Below are positions 17,784 to 27,075 of a DNA stretch of 29,902 nucleotides, one piece after another; the first letter of the stretch is position 1, and the number at the start of each line of letters is the position of its first letter. The notes under the pieces were generated by a model. The model saw only the letters and a list, made by a program, of their open reading frames with translations, searched no databases and was not told the origin of the DNA. A program made the position numbers and the translations under genes. This DNA is from Selaginella moellendorffii (taxonomy: Eukaryota; Streptophyta; Lycopodiopsida; Selaginellales; Selaginellaceae), in the NCBI RefSeq assembly GCF_000143415.4, contig NW_003314493.1:1-29902 (forward strand), in the 5' to 3' direction.

Positions 17784-19570
17784 CATCACATGTCTGAGGA
17801 CAAATTAAGTGAAGTGGTGCCAGATTGAATTGTATTTGTGTTGTAATACTACATTATATATAAGGTGTCTCCTACCCTTGACTGGCTACAAAAAATAGCA
17901 AATGTCTTTCCCTCTTTGCTCTAAGTGAGCACTCTGACCAACACACATAACAGTAACATATGTGTCGAGAAGGCCAAGTACAAGCCCACTGCTCAGTTCA
18001 AGCTCAAAGTCCTCTACATTTATATCAACAGCTCCTCTACATAATCAGGCTGTGTACTCCACATGAACCATGGAGCCTAGAGTTGGCCTGTCACAAGATG
18101 TCTCTTCTCCTCTGGTTTTCCTGTTGAAGCACTAAGCAACAAGTAAGCAATACAAAGCTTACACCATATCACTCACGGTCACTTTTGCAAAAGCTTACTT
18201 AAATTCCACGCTTGCGCAGACTCAGAATCATGTAAATATGAGCGCACACTCGCAGTTATGCTCGCTGTCCCAATACAGAATTTTCCTCCTCTTTAGTGCT
18301 ACTGATATCAGCACATGGAACTGCACACTCACTAAAGAGAATCCATTCACTGCGAAGAGGAACCCACCAAAAAAAATCCCTCCCATGCTGTTTAGAACTC
18401 TCATAGCAGGCAGGAAGATAGGGCTTCACGCATTCTTCCAGGGCTTGAGCATGGAGTTGGGACGGTAGCATTCTCTGTGGTAGTGCCATTGCTAGGGATT
18501 TCAATATAACATGTTCTTGGGGCCTAGATCGAGAAGCTTTATGGAACCACTCCACTGGAATCATCTCCACATGGTGGGGTAGCCTCGAGATTGTTATGAT
18601 GATCCCTATTTGTCTCTGTCTTTCCTTCACATGATGTGGTGGAGAACACAAGGACAACAACAACATTGGCTTCGCATAATGAGCCTCTGGGAAAGTCCTA
18701 CAAACAGTTCCATACGGTTCTCAACTATTTGTGGCGTATGGATCACAGATTTGGTGACTCTTGTACTCAGTGTGCTGCCTAACTCTTCACTTATTTCCTC
18801 TGGGAATGATCAGAAAGTAATAACTTGAACAATGTTTTCTCTGCTTCTAAATTTCCAGGCACTTCCACTCTTGTATGACCCTGATGATAATGAGAATGTG
18901 GATAATGTGGACTTATCACACGAGCACGTACTGTGGGAGACTTTCTCAAGAGAACTAAACTAATACAAGATGCAGATAGGTTCATCAAGAGAATGTCATT
19001 CACTTCTTAGTGACTGCTTAGTGCCTGTAAAGTTCACGAGGACTTGGAGAGATGATCAAAAGGTGGCGATGGATATGCTTAAGTGTGTGAAGCGTGAGCA
19101 TATGAGTTCTGTGCTTTGTAGGAGCTTCATTGTTGCCGAGACTTGAATTCAAACTATCTCTTTATTTTCTATCTAAGTCATGTGTATATGCACTGTTAGC
19201 ACAACTATTATATAGAAACTGAATAAGAGTTTTGATGGATGGCTCAAAAGAAGTTAGGTTGATTCAAAAAATACCTCTCCAAATTTTTTAAGAGATGGAG
19301 AATGATAACTCCACAATGGTGAGATGTGATGGTAAGAATTAAGGACTAATGCTTAACATAAACATGAAGTTTACCTATGTATGTATTAAGTTTCTAAGCA
19401 TAAAAAGTGGCAAGAGGAAGATGGATAAAGACAATAAATTCTACACAACCAACCATGCAAACAAACCGTCAAGTAGGCAACAATCAAAAGTAAAAGCAAA
19501 ATAAGTGTTAGATAAAATGCAAAACATCATGGATGAGTTGACAAGAACTTGTCAAGTGAAATGCTGATGA
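17784..19570. other. Low-coding region with isolated exon-like scraps
   Basis: No gene can be assembled. Protein-like pieces on + are NEPLGKSYKQFHTVLNYLWR (near 18680-18740), an acceptor-led LPLLYDPDDNENVDNVDL (from about 18860) and a 58-residue ORF at 18970-19146 (MQIGSSRECHSLLSDCLVPV, KVAMDMLKCVKREHMSS). On - an ALEECVKPYLPACYESSKQH stretch lies near 18390-18460. They may be exons of one decayed gene. None is recognised. From 19150 to the gap the DNA is AT-rich with nothing visible. Confidence 0.35.
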
Positions 19571-19790
19571 NNNNNNNNNNNNNNNNNNNNNNNNNNNNNN
19601 NNNNNNNNNNNNNNNNNNNNNNNNNNNNNNNNNNNNNNNNNNNNNNNNNNNNNNNNNNNNNNNNNNNNNNNNNNNNNNNNNNNNNNNNNNNNNNNNNNNN
19701 NNNNNNNNNNNNNNNNNNNNNNNNNNNNNNNNNNNNNNNNNNNNNNNNNNNNNNNNNNNNNNNNNNNNNNNNNNNNNNNNNNNNNNNNNN
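19571..19790. other. Assembly gap (220 N)
   Basis: Unknown bases. The true length may differ. Confidence 1.
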
Positions 19791-20257
19791 CTATTATAAT
19801 TTAGTATTAATACACATATAACTTTTTTGACTGCAGGTATTATATTAGAAAATAAATTTTAGTTACTTATAAAAATGTATAAATGCGAAGTATGAAAGTG
19901 TGGATGTACTCTGAACACTTCAACATCATAAATTATACAATCTGCTATTCTTTTTGTGAGAAACCTTTTTTACCTGAACTCTGAAACAAACAGTGAATCT
20001 AACTGAAAGAAACACAAGGTTGTTTCTTGTATTTTTTCTCTCAACGCATTATCATGTTCTTCTCCTTTGCATTTTTTTTCAATGGAAAGCAGACATTGTG
20101 ATGACAAATATCTTTGGAAAATTGTTTCCAATGCAGAAGCTCTACATGCGGGACTGGCCATTTGAACTCTACATTGATATGTGGGCTAAGATATATCTTC
20201 TTTATCTAGCCAGGCATTAGGGTAATTCAGGCCAGGGTAGTGAGCTGATTAGCTTTT
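19791..20257. other. AT-rich DNA, one weak ORF
   Basis: A short + frame near 20095-20220 reads TNIFGKLFPMQKLYMRDWPF and stops. It has no recognised relatives, and I see nothing else. Confidence 0.4.
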
Positions 20258-20491
20258 TTGAAGCTTGATAGTGATGAGGATCTGACAGAGATTCAAGATG
20301 TAATGCTGCCACAATGTGCCAACTTGCCACAGAGAAAAAAAGTGATGTATGCTCATATCCAAGTTATTAGGGTGACACCATCCAGCCAGCACTATTGGAA
20401 GCTAGCATTAGACAATAAGAGTGAGTCACATCTATTTCTTGTTGATCATGTAGATGGAATAGGAAATCTATTTGTATTCCACACTTTATGA
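20258..20491 (+). pseudogene. Possible decayed Helitron-helicase piece
   Basis: A 77-codon frame ends in SHLFLVDHVDGIGNLFVFHTL. This lines up with the Walker A region of the Helitron helicase upstream (SRLFFVDGVGGTGKSYLFNTL), but the key Gly-Lys-Ser/Thr is lost. It lies about 300 bases before an intact Helitron 3' terminus. The rest of the ORF does not obviously match, so chance similarity is possible. Confidence 0.35.
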
Positions 20492-20499
20492 CAATGCAT

Positions 20500-20790
20500 G
20501 GGCTTCTGGTTACACAAATTATACTATAAATTATGATTTAAGATATTATTAACTTATTCTATAATATTTTAATATCATAAAAATCATGATACTAAAAAAA
20601 CAAAAAATTATATATACATTATAATATAGCATGTTATAATATAACAATAATTTATATATTAAGCATAAATTATGTAAAAGGGACTTTCAATATAAATATT
20701 ATATTATGTTTAATTATGTATGCTATAATAATGATTATGTTAAAAATTACAATTACAATTACAACTCTTTGAAATTACTAAAACATCAGG
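20500..20790. other. Very AT-rich tract before a Helitron terminus
   Basis: Mostly TATAATAT-type sequence with many small inverted repeats and no coding potential. AT-rich subterminal DNA is common in Helitrons. Confidence 0.6.
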
Positions 20791-20800
20791 AATAAACACG

Positions 20801-20831
20801 ATGCTCCCAGCGTAGCTGGGACTTTTGCTAG
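20801..20831 (+). mobile_element. Helitron 3' terminus, intact (hairpin plus CTAG)
   Basis: A perfect hairpin, TCCCAGC-GTA-GCTGGGA (20805-20821), is followed six bases later by CTAG (20828-20831) and then T. A GC-rich hairpin shortly before a CTRR end, with insertion before T, is the diagnostic Helitron 3' end. The same core recurs, decayed, at 23374 and 26721. Confidence 0.85.
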
Positions 20832-20899
20832 TACTTCTTTATTTAAAAGTGCTATTGGCATCGGAGGACAGATATTCTCTTACCCTTAGATTTTTAGGA

Positions 20900-21430
20900 T
20901 AGATGTAACACTCTCTTAAAACGGTTATGGCTTTTCATATATCTGAGGGTTTTATGTTTGACTCTCATATATCACTGTGCAGCATTGGGAATGAGATTGT
21001 GAGCCCCTTGAAAATACCATTTTCCTCAATTTGGTACACAAATTTTTTGTTTCAGATACACTGTAGTGGCTTGATTATTCACTTATGATAAGTTTCTTTC
21101 TCGCAGGTGGACACATTCGTATGATCCTGGCGCTTACAGGACAAAATACTTCTGTGTTGGCAGCTTTTACAGCCATCCTTTTTCATTTCCCATTTCATGT
21201 TACAGGTAATTCGTAATCACAGCAGAAGCAGCAGTATCACCAGCAAGATGCACTCAAGGCTGTGCAAAAATTCTCCACCAGTATTTTGGGAATGTTTACA
21301 TGTACGTAGTGGCAATGTCTGGGTCAGTGAGCAGGTTGGTGCGAGGTACAGGGATGAAGATCTCACAAGGGACAGGGAAAAAAGAGCTTGTGGGGTCGGC
21401 CATCGCCCACAAGCAGTGGAATACGTTTTT
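20900..21430 (+). pseudogene. Repeated segment copy B (DDHD phospholipase piece)
   Basis: Matches 16695-17050 and then 17430-17620, with the middle exons deleted. The exon WTHSYDPGAYR (about 21107-21139) corresponds to the HPYDPVTYR exon of copy A, and the donor GT after it has become GA. A CAG-rich part, an ACATGTACGTAG motif and a GGGACAGGG-rich part follow, as in the other copies. It begins about 70 bases after the Helitron 3' end. Confidence 0.65.
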
Positions 21431-21970
21431 AAGATATATTATGGTGGCTTGATTCTTCACTTATGGTAAGCTTCTTTCTCGCAGGTGGACACATTCGTAC
21501 AATTCTGGCACTTACAGATACCAAAATGCTTCTGTGTTTGCAGCGTTTACAGCCATCCTTTCTTTGTGATTACAGAGTGGGATATTTTTTTCAGACAAAG
21601 TCAGTTATGATTTTGGGATACAGGAAATCATCGTGCTTTTTATGTTTTGCTATCAGAGCTGAAGTAAGTTCTTTGGTTGGGGTATGTTTTTGTGTCACAG
21701 ATTTTAATTGTAGTATATTAATGGCAAGTATAGAACTGATTTTATGCTACAGGTAAGTCAGAAGAATCATGGCAACAGTAGCAACATCGCCAGTGAGATG
21801 CACTCAAGGCTGCACAAGAATTCTCCACCAGTATGAACGGCCACATGTACGTACGTCAGTGAGCAGGTTGGTACAAGGGACAGGTATGAAAATCTCACAA
21901 GGGACAGGGAAAAAGATCTTGTGGTGTCGGTCACCGCCCATGAGCAATGGAATACGTTTTTCAAGCTTCA
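21431..21970 (+). pseudogene. Repeated segment copy C (DDHD phospholipase piece)
   Basis: Directly adjoins copy B and repeats it from TGGCTTGATTCTTCACTTATGGTAAG onward in order. Unlike B it keeps diverged versions of the middle introns and exons (WTHSYNSGTYR; GGGATACAGG; GATTTTATGCTACAG). All exons carry stops or lost splice sites. A frame near its end reads SVTAHEQWNTFFKLHEGRLK, which I do not firmly recognise. Confidence 0.6.
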
Positions 21971-22191
21971 TGAAGGAAGACTCAAGTCTGGAGAAAGAAG
22001 GTAAAAAACAATTTCTTTCAGAGGTGGAAGGATTGAAGAGGAAGCTCATGAGCAAGGTTGCTAGCTTCAATCCAGCCCGATTGACAGTTATGATGAAAAT
22101 ACACAAAGATATAAAAGGAAGAAGTTTGGTTTTGTTTGTTTCCATTTCTTCCAGTTTGAGCAGTTTGTGGTGGTTTAGTAGAGGAGGCTGA
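21971..22191 (+). other. Unrecognised coding-like stretch after copy C
   Basis: A frame open to 22191 includes a Lys/Glu-rich part (FLSEVEGLKRKLMSKVASFN, TVMMKIHKDIKG), plausible as a helical exon, then a hydrophobic tail that looks like read-through into an intron (an ATAAAAG|G..-type end near 22120). Function unknown. Confidence 0.3.
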
Positions 22192-23199
22192 AGTATCCTT
22201 ACTGCCCTCCTCACATCACCAGACCAAAGGTATCGATTTTTGTTATTCATAACTCTTTAGTATGATCTTTTTTCTAAAATTATTTCTTGTGTCAGGAGTG
22301 TAAGAAGTTCTGTGTGGTTCTCCTCCCCGAAAGACAATACTTTGTTGCCAGAGAATTTCAAACTACTGGCAGTTCCATTGTTTGTTTGGCAGTTCCATTC
22401 TTTCTTTTTATTTTTTCTTATTTTCCTCTATTAACTTACTATGAGTGGCTCTTTATTTTTTCAAACGTTTTGTCATTGATATGTAGATACACTCTCTCCG
22501 CTGTATACAAGTGAAAGAAAAAGAGAGAAAAACAAACCTGCCAATGTACACTTATCAAAAGATCGATAGAACAGCCTCAGTATGTACCAAGAAGAGTTGA
22601 GTATCAATGAACATCTGATAATTACCACCAGGAGAAAAAGCATATAGTTTTCTTTTAATTTTCGTAAGTTGTGACTCTTGTGCTCATTTTCAGATTGAAC
22701 TTTTGTGACTATTTGAGTGCCTACAACTGCACATAGCGATTCTAAATAGCTTCTACGAGTCTTCAAAAAAACCGTCTGCTTCCTGTGCCTGCAATGTAAA
22801 AAAAAAACTCTCATCCAGTCTGTTGCTCTCTCCCCAATGTTCACTGAGAAATGTGTACTCTTTCTTTTCCTTTCATGATCACTTGAATCCTTATAGTTTA
22901 GTTTATAGAGCTTTTTGATACTGCTGGGTTTTCACTTAGCAATCTTCTGTGAAGAAAAAAGTGCTGAAGTACCTTCAATCATACATGAATGTGCATGATG
23001 ACTGTGATTTCGTGTCTCAAATTGGTCATGAGAAAAAAAAAATCAGTGCGGGAGAGAAATGATTAAAATGAAATGTAGAATAAGGTAAAGCAGTAGAATG
23101 CATAGATTGCAATCAAAGCTGCAAGTTTTAGAAACAAACTATAGAATAAACATGCTGAGACTGGAGTAAAAGGCTGTCTCTGGTGACCAAAAACCAAAG
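22192..23199. other. AT-rich noncoding DNA
   Basis: No coding region can be supported on either strand. Short ORFs here have low-complexity composition. Confidence 0.6.
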
Positions 23200-23322
23200 A
23201 CAATAATCCAGAGGAGAAAATGGATAAAATGGAAGGCCATGATGAACCAGAGCATTGGCAACATAAGTGGTCATTTCGGGCATGTAATCAAACACTTGCC
23301 TGGCTCTCCTCACAGAAAGCAA
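23200..23322 (-). pseudogene. Possible PPR-protein scrap
   Basis: The - strand reads RRARQVFDYMPE then TYVANALVHHGLP. This resembles the ARQVFDEMPE and YVANALV phrases of plant pentatricopeptide-repeat proteins. Less than one full 35-residue repeat is present, so the call is weak. Confidence 0.25.
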
Positions 23323-23373
23323 TAAAAAAGAAACAGATTGAACAATGCCAACGCCAAAGCCAATGCCACACTC

Positions 23374-23404
23374 TGCTTCTCCTAGCGTAGCTGGATCCTT
23401 GCAA
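23374..23404 (+). mobile_element. Decayed Helitron 3' terminus
   Basis: CTAGCGTAGCTGGA matches the hairpin core CCAGCGTAGCTGGGA of the intact terminus, and the following TCCTTGCAA lines up with CTTTTGCTA. The stem is imperfect and the CTAG end is lost, so this is an old copy. Confidence 0.55.
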
Positions 23405-23973
23405 TTCTTTCTATGGAGTAAATGACATCCGAAATGACTCCTTTTATAAGAACCTACAGAGTTCTAAGATTTAGTATTTAAAAAAGTCTGATACCTCAGA
23501 CTTAACAGCCCTTACCACCGAATTGAAACTTGAAGTCCCTCTAATCAACAGCTTATTCCCGTTTAGAAAGTTTTGTTAGAAAAAAAACAGTGTTTTTGTT
23601 TATACAAAACCGCTGTTTACAGTGTTTAGTGTTTGGTCTTTGAGAAGCTGTTGTTGGTCCCACAACTAAAGTGAGCATATGCCAATGCATCTCTGGAACT
23701 TGCCTGGGAGCTTGGTTGCAGATCCACTCCACTAGGAACTCCTTGTCCTTCACAATCAAACCAGCAGATGCGACTGTGTAGCATGCAGCGATCTAACAAG
23801 TTGTTTCTTTTTTTTTTTTTTTCCTGTTTCAGTGCTCATTGAGAAGCATATAGCAAGCTTTACATCTTGCAAACTATTTCTTGTTCTTGGCTCCCTCCAA
23901 GCTCCAACTTCCAGGAATCCACCGAATCCTGTCTGCCATTACTGCTCCTCATTCCTGTGCTTGTAGCTCTCCT
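23405..23973. other. Noncoding DNA with one minus-strand exon-like piece
   Basis: On the - strand, about 23600-23780 is open and reads ASAGLIVKDKEFLVEWICNQ followed by APRQVPEMHWHMLTLVVGP. It looks like protein but is not recognised. A poly-T run lies at about 23808-23822. Nothing else is seen. Confidence 0.35.
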
Positions 23974-24232
23974 TTCTCCTCGGGACAGCCACAGCTCCAC
24001 GGCCGTCGGGTCTAAGCTCTATTTTTTTTGAGTCTCTCAAGCCCCTGTTTGTTCCAGGTTCTCGAGGCTGGAACCACGACTAGAATCAAGGTTTTTCACT
24101 CTCTTGCTTTTTGCTATTCTCTTTCGAGGCTTAAAGTTCCTGTTTGTGCCAGGTGCTCGAGGCTGGAACCAAGAGAAAAAACAGAAATTTTCGTCCCTGT
24201 ACTTCTCCTCGGGACAGCCACAGCTCCACGGC
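23974..24232. repeat. 30-bp perfect direct repeats flanking a repeat-unit block
   Basis: Identical 30-mers at 23974-24003 and 24203-24232 (TTCTCCTCGGGACAGCCACA...) bracket 199 bases. Those bases contain one and a half copies of the ~97-bp unit found at 16282-16475, followed by the same GAGAAAAAA(A/T)AGAAATTTTCGTCC-type tail. The right repeat runs into the first phosphatase exon. Confidence 0.85.
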
Positions 24233-24234
24233 TC

Positions 24235-25148
24235 CATGGCTATTGGCCCCATGCATTTCACAGTCATCTCTACAGAACATGACTGGAGCTCGACCAGCGA
24301 ACAAGTATGCATTCTTATTCTTTTCATCTTTCCTTCAACGAAACCTTCTTCTACAGTACGCTTGGATGAAATCTGACCTTGAATCTGTCGGCAGATTCAG
24401 TACACCATGGATAGTTTTCACAGGGTAACTGTTTTTATTCACATTTTCATTCTGTAAACTCATGTGTGCTATTTTTCTTTCAGTCATCGACCTATGTACT
24501 CCACTCAACTGCGGGGGATTTATTTCTAAACTTTACCAGGTGTGGATCCGAAATTTGTAGCAGCTGTGGAACCATTGCTCTTGAGAAACAAGGTAAAACA
24601 CGAGCTCTTCAAAGGGAAAACTAGAATGAAACTGTCTTTTTTCTTTTTTCTTTTTTTTTTTTGCACAGGTTGATTTAGCAGTGTGGGGGCATGTTCACAA
24701 TTACCTGCGAACTTGTGCTGTGTTTCAGGGCGCTGCCTGCAGCACCCGATCAAGGATTTAGCAGGCGTCGATTTCTTTGACACTACAATTTACTCAGCTC
24801 CAGTTCACACCGTGGTTGGCATGGCTGAATTCACCTTGGATGACTTCCCTCATAATGTAAGCTTGCAGCTTTGTTTCCTATATTCAAGCTCTTTATATGG
24901 TATTGATATTCTACCTTTTCTATTTTTTTTGTCGACAGTTTAGTTCATGGAGCTTGATTCGAAGGTCGGCATTTGGATATGCAAGAGTGACAGCTGATAA
25001 GACAAAGCTACTGTTTGAGGTAGATGAATTGCGTTCTTGGTTCTTGCATGTTATTTATTTATTTTTCATTCCAGTACATTACAACGGACGGACAGTAGCT
25101 GACCGATTTAAAATTGCCAGGCTAGATTGGGGATTTTCCAGGCCATGA
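24235..25148 (+). pseudogene. Purple acid phosphatase, C-terminal part, broken
   Basis: Six short exons with good GT-AG borders encode the C-terminal part of a large plant purple acid phosphatase, a dinuclear-metal phosphoesterase usually secreted. Exons are ~24235-24304 (GPMHFTVISTEHDW), 24357-24424 (YAWMKSDLESV...TPWIVFTG), 24484-24592 (HRPMYS...FVAAVEPLLLRNK), 24669-24856 (VDLAVWGHVHNYLRTC...), 24939-25019 (WSLIRRSAFGYARVTADKTK) and 25075-25148 (ADRFKIAR). The metal-ligand motifs GHRP and GHVH are present, but the usual NYERTC reads NYLRTC. Lesions: a +1/-1 pair creating TAA in the third exon, a one-base loss after CAVFQG in the fourth and another near 25090. The N-terminal domain and the first metal motifs are missing. 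Introns are 52-82 nt. Confidence 0.85.
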
Positions 25149-25198
25149 ACGATTTCAAGCTTTACAAGTTCAATAGTTGGCTTGTAGAGCTTGCTGAT

Positions 25199-25985
25199 TT
25201 ACTTGACACTGCCAAGAGCTCTTGCTTTGCTGCACAGCACCTGTTTTTGGATCTTGCCAGTCGCAGTTTTGTCCAAGGCTGTGAGAATGACGATGCTCTT
25301 TGGCACCATGAACTTTGGTAAATGCTGTCGATACAACAAGAGTATCTCCTCCTTGTTGCTTCTCACGCCGTGCTTGAGGGACACAAACGCACATGGAGAC
25401 TCACGCTGTGCTTGAGGGACACAAACGCACATGGACCACTGCTCATCTGGCTGCGCCACCACAGCAGCTTCCAACACTGCTGGATGCCTGGATGAAAAAG
25501 AAGCAAACTTTAACAAGAAACAAAGAAGGAAAAACTCTCCTTTTACCTGTACAAGATGCTCTCCACTTCCAGGCTGCTAATGTTCTCCCCTCCAGAAATG
25601 ATAATATCCTTGGCTCGATCCTTGATCTTGATGTATCCATTGGGATGCCAAACTGCCAAGTCCCCAGAGTCTGGATTGTTCAAGTATCCCTTGAACACCA
25701 TGTTCCCACGTACGCAAACTTCGCCAATGGTGACACCGTCCTTGGCAACCGGTTCTAGAGTTTCATCTCTGATAATGTATTTGTCTTATTTGTTTGGTTC
25801 TTCGTCACTCCTTACTCGCTCGCTGCTTCTGCTAAATTTTTTTGCTTGCTAGCTCGGAGTTGAGCACCTGTAAGCCATCGAGGCAAACGTATTTCACGCC
25901 CTGCCGAGCCTTGAGCCTGGCCTGCTCATCGGGCAAAAGGCTGTCCCATTCGGGATTCCACTCGCACACAGTGCATGGACCACAG
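25199..25985 (-). pseudogene. Acyl-activating enzyme (AMP-binding), C-terminal part
   Basis: Three exons on - encode the end of a plant AAE-type acyl-CoA synthetase of the ANL superfamily, which activates a carboxylic acid through an acyl-AMP. Exon 25866-~25981 reads GPCTVCEWNPEWDSL. Exon 25557-25768 contains [14 protein letters not shown], then [17 protein letters not shown] and the conserved [15 protein letters not shown]. Exon 25199-25487 has HPAVLEAAVVAQPDE...FMVPKSIV and the catalytic-lysine motif KTATGKIQK. Introns are 97 and 69 nt. Everything upstream, including the ATP-binding P-loop, is missing. Between YLNNP and SGDLAV about a dozen residues usual in the family are absent. A 36-bp unit is duplicated in the last exon (25362-25397 and 25400-25435). 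Both changes keep the frame open. It lies tail to tail with the phosphatase remnant, 50 bases apart. Confidence 0.85.
25362..25435. repeat. Tandem duplication (36-bp units, 38-bp offset) in the AAE exon
   Basis: The two units differ at one base. On the - strand the downstream unit gives the expected ESPCAFVSLKHGV. The upstream one is read in another frame and inserts SMCVCVPQAQR after DEQW. The net length change keeps the frame. Confidence 0.85.
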
Positions 25986-26270
25986 TGCATGAAAGAGTGG
26001 GAAGAGGCTAGCTGCCTATTTTTCTTTCTATGCACTTCCTTTATGGTTATCTCCAGTTTATTTTTGAGTAGGTGGTATCTGTGGCTATATATATTTGAAT
26101 GTGGAGTCATGCTAGAGAAATGCGAAACAACATGATGACTTGAGTTCCAACCCAGTGCATCTCCTCTTTTTATTGACCCACCACAATGATGAGCATCTAT
26201 TATGCTAGGAAGAAAACGTAAGCTTTTAGGTAATAGCTTATAGTGCCACAATTTCGTCTGTCTGTACCAA
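25986..26270. other. Noncoding DNA upstream of the AAE remnant
   Basis: No exon is recognised. A CATGCACTGTG duplication lies at the AAE break near 25965-25990. Confidence 0.5.
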
Positions 26271-26654
26271 CTATCAGCATTGCAAACTTTGTGGAGTCAT
26301 GTAGAGGCCGAGACTCTGTAGGTTCTGTTGAAGGTGTTGTAGTGAGTATCAATGATATAGGCTACAACAGTGGTCAACTCACAATAACAGATAACATCAA
26401 CGAGTCTGATATGATATAGTAAGTTCAATATAGCATGTGGATCCCTGACAATAATCTATATGATGGCAGCTCAAATTCCATGGCAACATAATGGAATTAT
26501 TCAAAGAGTTGATGAATGAATGTTTTTCTGGAACTCCACCAACAAGATGTTTCATTAATTTACAAGGAGACGGTTATTTCAAGAGAGCAAATGTCACAGG
26601 CATGAGCATTGTTTCATGTATAATAGATGATGCCAAAATAATTCCTTGACTCTG

Positions 26655-26769
26655 TTTTTCGGAATATTGCAAGGGAATGCAATATTCTATGTATACAATG
26701 TACAATGTATACAATGCACTATGCTCCCAGCGTAGCTGGGACTTTTTCGGAATATTGCAAGGGAATGCA
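26655..26769. repeat. 27-bp perfect direct repeats flanking a 61-bp Helitron-terminus segment
   Basis: TTTTTCGGAATATTGCAAGG... occurs identically at 26655-26681 and 26743-26769. The intervening 61 bases carry TATACAATG repeats and the Helitron hairpin. Confidence 0.9.
26721..26746 (+). mobile_element. Truncated Helitron 3' terminus
   Basis: ATGCTCCCAGCGTAGCTGGG plus ACTTTT is identical to 20801-20826 of the intact terminus. It then diverges, so the CTAG end is missing. The hairpin at 26725-26741 is perfect. Confidence 0.75.
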
Positions 26770-27075
26770 CAGGGGTAAGTGCGAAAGGAAATGAAACAAG
26801 CCCATATTAAATACACGTTGTTTTGCAGATACCTGGATACTTTGAAGTAGATAAGCTCTGTCCAGTTTTTATACACACAGTTTGTTCATTATGCTGCGGA
26901 TCAAGATTGCAACAAACTTCTAAAGATGAAGCAATATGTAAAATATGTAAATATGCAGGACCTATAAAGGAACACATCACGCTAAAGGGCCAGCTTCACC
27001 TTGGACAAGACACGTTCCAAGTAGCTATACCTTCGCATTTTGTTGATCAACTATATGGAACAAAGGAACTTTGAC

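Larger units (their letters stand above)
26271..27075 (+). pseudogene. Exon-like pieces of an unrecognised OB-fold/zinc-ribbon protein
   Basis: Three + strand pieces look related. About 26283-26415 gives RDSVGSVEGVVVSINDIGYN and GQLTITDNI, a rhythm like an OB-fold strand pair. About 26490-26630 gives MELFKELMNECFSGTPPTRC and FINLQGDGYFKRANVTG. The piece after an acceptor at 26828 runs to the stop at 27072 with two CxxC pairs (VCSLCCGSRL, AICKICKYAG), then LKGQLHLGQDTFQVAIP. OB fold plus zinc ribbon is the layout of RPA70 and RPA-related single-strand-binding proteins, but the residues do not match RPA70. The pieces are separated by the Helitron-terminus insertion at 26682-26742. Product unknown. 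Confidence 0.4.

Noticed and set aside
18256-18666. 136-residue minus-strand ORF as a gene
   Set aside because: Only a short internal stretch looks protein-like; the rest is low-complexity and without recognisable motifs.
19549-19821. ORF crossing the N block
   Set aside because: Almost all of it is unknown sequence.
22473-22844. 123-residue minus-strand ORF as a gene
   Set aside because: Composition is typical of AT-rich noncoding DNA, with hydrophobic runs and no motif or splice support.
26682-26720. TATACAATG repeats as a CRISPR-like array
   Set aside because: The units are short, imperfect and contiguous, in a plant nuclear context.
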